In this document: positions 57,176 through 64,000 of the stretch, piece after piece | How the letters are laid out: every line of letters begins with the position of its first letter | Position numbering within the stretch: the first letter of the stretch is position 1 | Assembly (NCBI GenBank): GCA_964017195.1 | Contig: OZ024894.1 | Location: forward strand, 30,237,120-30,301,119 | Source of the DNA: Siderastrea radians | Taxonomy: Eukaryota; Cnidaria; Anthozoa; Scleractinia; Rhizangiidae | DNA length: 64,000 bases | Reading direction: 5' to 3' | Translations under genes and position numbers: made by a program | The notes under the pieces: generated by a model | What the model saw: the letters and a program-made list of their open reading frames with translations, nothing else | Told to the model about the DNA's origin: nothing | Databases searched by the model: none

Positions 57176-60100
57176 TTATAAAATTTGAGTTGGGCAGAAA
57201 TGGCCAATACCTACGAAGTGACCGCACTGCACTTGAAGCGTCTGTGGGTCTTTTTTCTGTCAAAATGAAATGAAATAAAATAATAAGAAGAAATAAATCA
57301 AAGTAGATACAGTTACAGTTACATGTAGGAAACTCAGTAGTGGTACAACTATAAATGATGCACGCCACTGATCTGTGAGCAAAAACGCTTGGAACCAGTC
57401 ACCATTTAATTCCTACTTCATATATCTAATAACAAAGTAATGCTGGAGAGGAGTGCCAAAACCTTACATGATATTGAGAATGATGAAAAGGGCAAGAACT
57501 TTTTTTTAAATTACATGCAATGTACCCATTCATTCATCTTAGTTGCTCGATTAATTTGTTGCCATCAGTATGTAAGCGCAGCTTTTGTGTTTCTTGTTTG
57601 ACTACTGCAGTGAGCGACAAAAGTAGTTGAGACATTTTCTAAAATGTAATGGCAGTATACTCAGATTTAGAAAATTGTCGTGTAGTAGTTTTTAGCATTA
57701 AAAAATCAAGTTTTTAGCTAACGAATTTTGTGCGTGATATCTTTTGGTCGTATCAAATGTCACTTTTCAAAGTAATGTACCGGGATAAACGCTGGTTCCC
57801 ACCTAGCAAATTCAACATTGTTTGGGGGGAGGGGGGTATATTCTAGTGGGTAAGGGGGATTTTAAAGCAAGGTATGCCAAAAAAAGGGGAATGTCTCAAC
57901 ACTTTTGACGCTCATTGTGGATACAGAGCGTTTCAAATGTTCTTGCACTGGATTTCATGTTTTAGACAATTGCGAATGAACTATAACATGTTTTCCCAAC
58001 CAGGGTGTGCGCATTGGTACCCCACGAGTATTTTCGTTTTCCCTCTTTTTTTTTTCTTTTTGAGCAGTCTTCCAGCCTTTTCCAATGTTGACTTCATTTA
58101 ATAATTGGAAGTCTAGGATCAATGTTGAGAACATGCGCGTGGGTAATCTAGTGGAGAAACTACATAAAAGCTATTAGCCCTTGAATAATTTAACGTCAAA
58201 ACCAAACAAACAATCAAAGGACAGCTTATCAAACCTTTCAAATTAGAAAAGGAATGCTAATTCACTCAATCTCAATCTCCCAAGCACTATTGACGAGGTT
58301 GCTTAAAGAACATTGGTTCTGAAGGCAATTGGAAAACTGAAAGCGCCACTATGCCAACATGGAGAAATGCATCTTAGATGATCCTATATGTAAGAATTTA
58401 CATGTAAGTTGTTACCTTCACTGGGCTGCCTCCGAACTTTAGACCTTACGATCGCAATAACAACAGCTATCAAGACTGCTACAAATATTGCTGCTATTAT
58501 ACAAATCACCAAGAAGAACAGTGATTGCTTATTTTGTTTTTTGCTGTCGCTTGCACCTCGCGGTGTAGTCATATAGTCCACTGCTGAAGCAAATGATATA
58601 AAAATGTAACAAGGTGAGTGAGAATGCCTAAAAACCGACAAATGATCAGTTTCTCAGTAAAGCTAACCCTCGGACGTACAAGCAGTCACACCCCCACCAT
58701 GGTACAAGGGGGAGTCGATAGAGCCCTCCCCCCCTTGGGTTTTCGTCATGTTACATTATTTTAAAAAGATTTCACCTTTAGTAGAAAGCCTATGATGTGT
58801 TCTACAAGATGAGGTGCATATTATGGGTTGCCCCGCTGCTGGGAGGCCTGTGACGTCATTCAAGATGGTCGCCATATTGGGCGCCATCTTGGACTTTACC
58901 GAAAATTAGAAATTGTCAAAAAATGTTAAAAATTGGAAATTTTCGATGTTGGACATGCAGAATATGACCTAATTAAAACATTTTGCTAATTTTGTTGACA
59001 TTTTTTGCATTTTTCACCTGAAAAGGGTTAAAAAAACGAATTTTTCTTCAAAAATGGCTTGACCACCTGCTTCTTATGACGTCATATCTCGTAACCATAG
59101 CAACTGATCCTCACCAAACTAGTGTCAAAATTTGTCTTAGGGATATGCGCACAGCTACTAAAAACGGCAGGTGTAGATGATAATTCATCTCCGAAAAATT
59201 TCACACCCCCCCCCCCCTTGTACGCCCGAGGGTTAAGACATTACACGATTCAGCGGGAGAAGTTGATTTGTTTACCCCGTATTAAACTGAAAACACAATT
59301 TTGATGTCAGAAAAATTGCCCATTGAGTAAAAGCTATCTAGATAAGTTTAAACGTTTTTTCTTCTGAGCCACATCAACAGAAGATAAGGCCGACTAACCG
59401 GGAAGGATAAATAATTGGCATCTAGCCCCCCCCCCCCCCCCCAATTGCTTTTTTCAGACCGTAAGGTCTCAAAACACCATAAGGGCTTATACACTTTGTT
59501 GCGATACCTGCCATTATGGCTACTTTCCACCCGCTTCCCTGTCGGCCTACGGCTTGGGGGAGGGGGGCTGGGTAGTTACCCTCCTCTCGTTGCTGTACGG
59601 AAGATAATGTGGTTAACTCCAGCTAAGGACTCACCTTTTCCGAATTTTTCCATGATCGTGACACTCCGAATAGAGTGTAATAATTACTGACTACCCTTGA
59701 CAACCCTTTATCTTTCCACCCCAAAATACAGCTACTCCGGAGCCTTTTACTGATCATTCATGCTTGTTTTGTTCTGTTTGTTTGGAGTTACCTGATTGTG
59801 AGTTTTTTTGCTTTGTGCTTGGCATTCGGTTGCCGGTCTTTGTTTGTGTGACTGATGTCTCCTTAGTCGGAGCTGAAAGGAAGAGAATAACCAGAAATTA
59901 GGATCCCCTGATATAACTAATACAACTAAGCAAACACCTCCTTTGACCCACTTTTATGGGATTTCGAATGTCTTTGTGCCCAACTAACTAAGGAAACAAC
60001 TGTACAGTCACGTATTAACCCTCGGACGTACAAGGTGGTGGAGGTCCCCAATTAGGTTTTCCTTGGATTTGCTGTAAACAATACGTCGTCAGCGCCTTAG

Positions 60101-61321
60101 ACACATTTTTTCCCCCGAGAGAAAGGTGGAAGTTTAAGTAGTAAAGAGTTTGAATGTAACGTCACAGCAGATCCACTGCTTGAGGAAGTTTAATTCTTCT
60201 GGCCAAGCCATTTAAAAAAAAAAAGTTGATTATGAATATGACAATTTAATATTTAATATTTATTATTTTTCTATTATTTTACCTGGACCAGATGACATCC
60301 CGTTTCCGCAATAACGTGATTTACAAAAAGGTGTCGGCCGTAGATGGTAAACGTAAAACTCTCCGCAGTTGAGGACAGTGATATTTGTTGAATTATGGCA
60401 GCACCCTGAATAATAACTAAAGCACACTTTACGTTGAACAGCTCCATCAGCTACTGAAGGATGTCCTCCACTAAGCCATCCTGGGGCATGGGTTCCACAA
60501 TAATACATGTCGACACATGTTTCAAGCATTTTATCTCCAGAGTATCCAATGAATCTGTACCAACCGGGAAAAAGAGTGTTGTCACATGAAAAAGGAAGGT
60601 CACCATAATACGCCTGTGCTCGGCTGAAGTCGTCAATGGATGTGAAGTTGGAACATTCTGTGAACGTTTTCAAAATTAAAAAAGTATACCCATGACACAA
60701 TGTTCAAAGCACTCAATGGATCACCGAGATCTAAGCATGTTGCAAACGTTTAGTCTGAAAGTTAAGGAAGTGTTGACTTAATGTTGATACACTTGTGATT
60801 TCCATGTTTGGCTGCGTTTCTGTTTACAGTTCTTTAACTCCTAAAATTGCATATCCGTACAAAGTACACATAGTGGTATAAAAACTTGTTTAAAATTTTC
60901 TTTCTACAAAGAAGTTTGATATTCGGAGATTAAGGGTGATGCTCCTTGGCAACCAGGTATCAAAACGGTTATCAATGCCCGAAGTTACGACTGATATCAG
61001 ACATCAAATTCAAAGTCAATATCTAGAAAAGGCAGAACATTTAGGAAAATACAACCCAACGGAAAAAAGAAAGCCAAACGACTAAAAGTAGTTGTAGGAC
61101 ACCGTTAACAACGGTCTATAATCGTTTGTTTGGGTTTCGGCGACCAATCTCTTTCATTTTATGTTAACGGACAATCGTGCCGTTCTCAACTTAAAAACAG
61201 GGTCGATGAGACGCTAATTATTTGGACAGCGTTACTTACCATCACTTCCTTGTACTTGAGCGCTGAACTGACTTAATAAAAGAATTCCCTTAAGAGCGAC
61301 TATATACACATTCCTCATCAT
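57176..61321 (-). CDS. D8C-domain single-pass membrane protein, 5 exons
   Basis: Exons 61321-61240, 60657-60283, 59872-59792, 58583-58416, 57249-57176 join in frame, all introns phase 1, giving 259 aa. Residues 1-25 form a signal peptide (basic MMRN, hydrophobic GILLLSQFSA). Exon 2 (about 28-152) is a D8C-type Cys-rich domain as in uromodulin, GP2 and OIT3: GWYRFIG, CGTHAPGWL, HPSV, VCF, CC and YCGN are visible. Exon 3 is a Thr/Ser/Lys/Gln-rich stalk. Exon 4 has a TM helix at about 200-225 followed by RSKVRRQ. The last exon is short; the gene might instead end by reading through at 58416 (stop near 58384), or splice onward at 57211. No EGF or ZP domain is present, so it is a minimal family member. 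Likely a surface adhesion or receptor-like protein; function unknown. Confidence 0.8.
57250..58415. other. Last intron of the D8C gene
   Basis: About 1.2 kb, AT-rich, with a G-run near 57823-57836. No repeat family recognised. Confidence 0.4.
58664..59236. mobile_element. TTAACCCTCGG-family MITE, copy 2 (inverted)
   Basis: Ends TAACCCTCGGACGTACAAG and CTTGTACGCCCGAGGGTTAA are near-perfect mirror images. The interior matches 35907-36455 in opposite orientation and holds TGACGTCA at 58851-58858 and 59077-59084. It lies in intron 3 of the D8C gene. Confidence 0.85.
60015..60190. mobile_element. TTAACCCTCGG-family MITE, truncated copy 3
   Basis: Begins TTAACCCTCGGACGTACAAG and then diverges; no opposite end found within 300 bp. 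It lies in intron 2 of the D8C gene. Confidence 0.55.
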
Positions 61322-61384
61322 GTGTGAAATTCACTGTTTTAAAAATGATCAGTCGTCAGAGGTATACAACAGGGAAAATGTTGA

Positions 61385-61585
61385 TTATTTTACTGTACAT
61401 CCGGGTGTACAATAAGTAAAATGTAAATTATAGGACTGCACATCCGGGGGCATTATTGAAAGGTTGAAAGGTAGGGCATCAGCATAGGATGCACTATTTC
61501 CGCTTACGTAACATAGGCCTCGTTGATATTGTAATAGAGACAGCTGAAATGGGTCAGATAGACGGATAAATCCACTGGAAGAAGA
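61385..61585 (-). CDS. Last exon of an unidentified, possibly secreted protein
   Basis: On - a strong acceptor (pyrimidine tract then CTTCCAG) precedes an open frame of about 66 codons ending in a stop at 61385-61387. It contains GFIRLSDPFQLSLLQYQRG and later Cys, Asn-X-Ser and Pro residues (NLSIMPPDV, YCTPGC), consistent with an extracellular protein. A possible preceding exon ends at a GTAAGT donor near 61957. No family recognised. It sits about 65 bp upstream of the D8C gene start on the same strand. Confidence 0.45.
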   Translation of the reverse strand, partial: SSSSGFIRLSDPFQLSLLQYQRGLCYVSGNSASYADALPFNLSIMPPDVQSYNLHFTYCTPGCTVK

Positions 61586-62332
61586 CAGAAAGATATAAAA
61601 CATAAATACTAACAGTTGGAAATGACCAAGGAAAATAGTGTGGAAAGCGAAAGCTACATAATATATAGGGAGCGGTCACACAAAGGCGTTTGTCGCGTGA
61701 TTAACAAATTTGTCATACAGGAACTTGAAAGTGAAACATGCTCCAGTTTTGTGTTCTAGTCAATTGTTTGTCGTTCCTGTTTTTTTCCCTCAGACGTTAC
61801 TCGTGGTCAATTTTATTACGGCACGTAGTGTTTAAAAATAAATAAATAAATAAAAAAATAAATAAAATAAAAAAATAAGTGTAATGCAACTAAATTATGC
61901 GTGACAAAAGGCAACATAAGAGTGGAAGCCAACTTAAGGCGAGTGTAATTTACTTACGAAAGCTGACATCTGATATCATGCATAGGATTATTTTTAATAT
62001 ACATGAAAATTGAGTCCAAGAAACTGTAGCGTTGACAGAAGATAATTCGTTGTAGTTTCCAAAAAATGTCTTTTTTTTTGTAGCAGGGAAACAAAAAGCT
62101 GCTTGGATTGATACTTACAGTGAGAAGGTCATCTCATACAGTTCATGTTTGAACCATAATTCATATATGCTTTTTTGTTTTAGATAGTAACCAAGTCAGA
62201 AAGACAGAATGCAGAAACAGTGATTGACAACTTCCCCCCCCCCCTCTATTTTGGTGCACAATTTCCCCTTTTCTTTTTGTTTTCTTTTGCTTTGCTTTGT
62301 GTTGTTGTTGTTTTTTTTTACACATATAGGCT
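61586..62332. other. Spacer with possible upstream exon
   Basis: AATAAA-rich run at about 61835-61878, a C-run at 62234-62243. A candidate minus-strand donor lies near 61957; otherwise no feature. Confidence 0.3.
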
Positions 62333-63945
62333 TTAAGGTGTTTCGATACAGTTTTTTGGGACCATACCTAACTTTTTGAATCGGCTCTTAGACAGTCTCC
62401 TCCTTGTCAGGTCAAAGTGAAATTTGCAATACTTGTTGATTTTGGATTGAACTTTAGCTTGGTTTACATTTTGGGAAAATCGATATTTCCATGACAACGA
62501 TAAACAAAAATCCTCGAAAACACTAAAATTGAAATTTTCCTCGATCCAGATTTCACTTTGAAAAGTAAATACCAACATCTTAAACTGTGGTGTATGGCAA
62601 ACAAAATACACAAGAACAAAAAATTCTGTATGTTTGTTTTGAAGTAAATCGCAAAAACATTTTCAACCTTAATTTTTGCATAGTAATAGTAAATGCATCG
62701 AAAAATAATCAATGCTTTGATGAAATGGCTAGAAAATACTTTCAAAATGTGTCTTTTACTGACTATTTTACGCCTAGAAAGTTTTGTTGAAACTGGTATT
62801 CGCGATCTCGAGAACGAATTGTTTTTCTAAGATCATTCGCGTAATAGTTTTGTGGTAATTTTTGAATTTGAGCGCTTTTGCAAAAATCTTAAGAACGGCT
62901 TGATGGATTTTTTTAAAACATTAAACACTCGTGCTTGACGATGTGACCAATTTTACTATCGAGTCTTATTAACATTGATTCACTGGAACACTTTTTAGAT
63001 TTAACGTTAAAGAGGACGTATGAACCGACGGAAAAGCTTGCGTTACAAATTCACAGTTGGCAAATAAATGCTAATATATTCAAAGTAATGCGCAAAGCAT
63101 TCCTCCGTGATTTTTACTTTTCGTTGTAATCTACAGTGCAACAAAGAACAAAGAAATCAGATAAAAATCACGAAGCAATGAATTACGCACTACTTTGAAT
63201 ATATTAGCATTTACTTGCCAACTGTGAATTTGTAACGTAAGCTTTTCCGTCGGTTCATATGTCCTCTTTAACATTAAATCTAAAAGTGTTCCAGTGAATC
63301 AATGTTAATAAGACTCGATACTAAAATTGGTCACATCGTCAAGCACGAGTGTTTAATGTTTTAAAAAAAGCCATCGAGCCGTTCTTAAGATTTTCGCAAA
63401 AGCGCTCAAATTCAAAAATTACCACAAAATTATTACGCAAATGATCTTAGAAAAACAATTCGTTCTCGAGATCGCGAACACCAGTTTCAACAAAACTTTC
63501 TAGGTGTAAAATAGTAAGTAAAAGACACATTTTGAAGGTATTTTCTAGCCATTTCATCAAAGCATTGATTATTTTTCGATGCATTTACTATTACTATGCA
63601 AAAACTAAGGTTGAAAATGGTTTTGCGATTTATTTCAAAACAAACATACAGAATTTTTTTGTTCTTGTATATTTTGTTTGCCATACACCACAGTTTAAGA
63701 TGTTGGTATTTACTTTTCAAAGGGAAATCTGGCTCGAGGAAAATTTCAATTTTAGTGTTTTCGAGGATTTTTGTTTATCGTTGTCATGGAAATATCGATT
63801 TTAACAAAATGTACATCACGCTAAAGTTCAATCGAAAACCAAAAAGTACTGCAAATTTCACATTGATCCGACAAGATAAAGACTGTGTAAAAGCCGATTT
63901 TAAAAGTTAGGTATGGTCCCAAAAAACTGTATCGAAACACCTTAA
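62333..63945. mobile_element. 1.6-kb foldback element
   Basis: Arms of about 785 bp each (62333-63118, 63160-63945) are inverted copies around a loop of some 40 bp. Tips read TTAAGGTGTTTCGATACAG. The inner halves match closely, the outer 150 bp are more diverged. Both arms contain matching but short open frames with no recognised protein. A 33-base direct repeat flanks it (about 62300-62335 and 63946-63978). Confidence 0.88.
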
Positions 63946-63978
63946 GTTGTTGTTTTTTTTTGCACACATAGGCTTTAA

Positions 63979-64000
63979 CCCTGAGGGATCCAAAATTTTT
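63979..64000. other. Window end
   Basis: ACCCTGAGGGATCC after TTA may begin another TTAACCC-type element; cut by the window edge. Confidence 0.25.

Noticed and set aside
62333..63910. Mirrored small ORFs in the foldback arms as a protein
   Set aside because: They exist in both arms only because the arms are copies; no start context or homology recognised.

Overview
This is eukaryotic, metazoan DNA: genes are split by short GT-AG introns, intergenic DNA is AT-rich, and transposable elements dominate. The mix of families (a BEL/Pao retrotransposon, CR1/L2-like LINE tails, a Penelope-like RT fragment, tRNA-derived repeats, many TIR elements) plus a D8C (uromodulin/GP2-like) membrane protein and a C-type lectin exon suggests a cnidarian, most likely a stony coral. 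The species call is inference. No prokaryotic features were seen.

Layout. 1-13.9 kb: LINE tail (1.36-2.13 kb), inverted tRNA-like pair (5.56-5.92 kb), several MITE-like elements, a 9-bp minisatellite (11.9-12.45 kb), no convincing host gene. 13,991-23,778: one apparently complete 9.8-kb DNA transposon with 153-bp terminal inverted repeats that differ at one base, flanked by a perfect 8-bp direct repeat. It carries two convergent spliced genes: an eight-exon DUF6589-type transposase (1,135 aa by my splice model) on + and a two-exon RecQ-type helicase (599 aa) on -. 23.8-30 kb: hAT-like MITE, Penelope-like fragment, a 2-kb TIR element, a 0.9-kb TIR element and an abutting 92-bp satellite. 30.4-36.6 kb: a small Arg/Glu-rich ORF, a tandem duplication interrupted by a TIR element, an L2-like LINE tail, unidentified minus-strand exons, more TIR elements.

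37.7-46.4 kb: a second transposase-like gene on -, recognisable exon by exon but unrelated at sequence level to any name I can give. It is apparently decayed: the C-terminal CGH-type finger is frame-broken and a 322-bp MITE with a 10-bp target duplication interrupts a coiled-coil stretch. 47.5-47.8 kb: partial C-type lectin exon. 48.1-50.55 kb: long copy of a repeat family also seen at 6.8, 10.5 and 42.6 kb. 50,807-57,035: BEL/Pao LTR retrotransposon with an uninterrupted polyprotein and LTRs differing at 1 of 210 bases. 57.2-61.3 kb: five-exon host-type gene for a signal peptide-D8C-TM protein, all introns phase 1. 61.4 kb: last exon of another unknown gene. 62,333-63,945: 1.6-kb foldback element.

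The most interesting system is the helicase-carrying transposon: transposase and RecQ helicase share one mobile unit, both reading frames are open after splicing, and the ends are almost identical, so it may be a recent or still mobile insertion. From memory it resembles the helicase-encoding Academ lineage (AcademH); that assignment could not be checked here.
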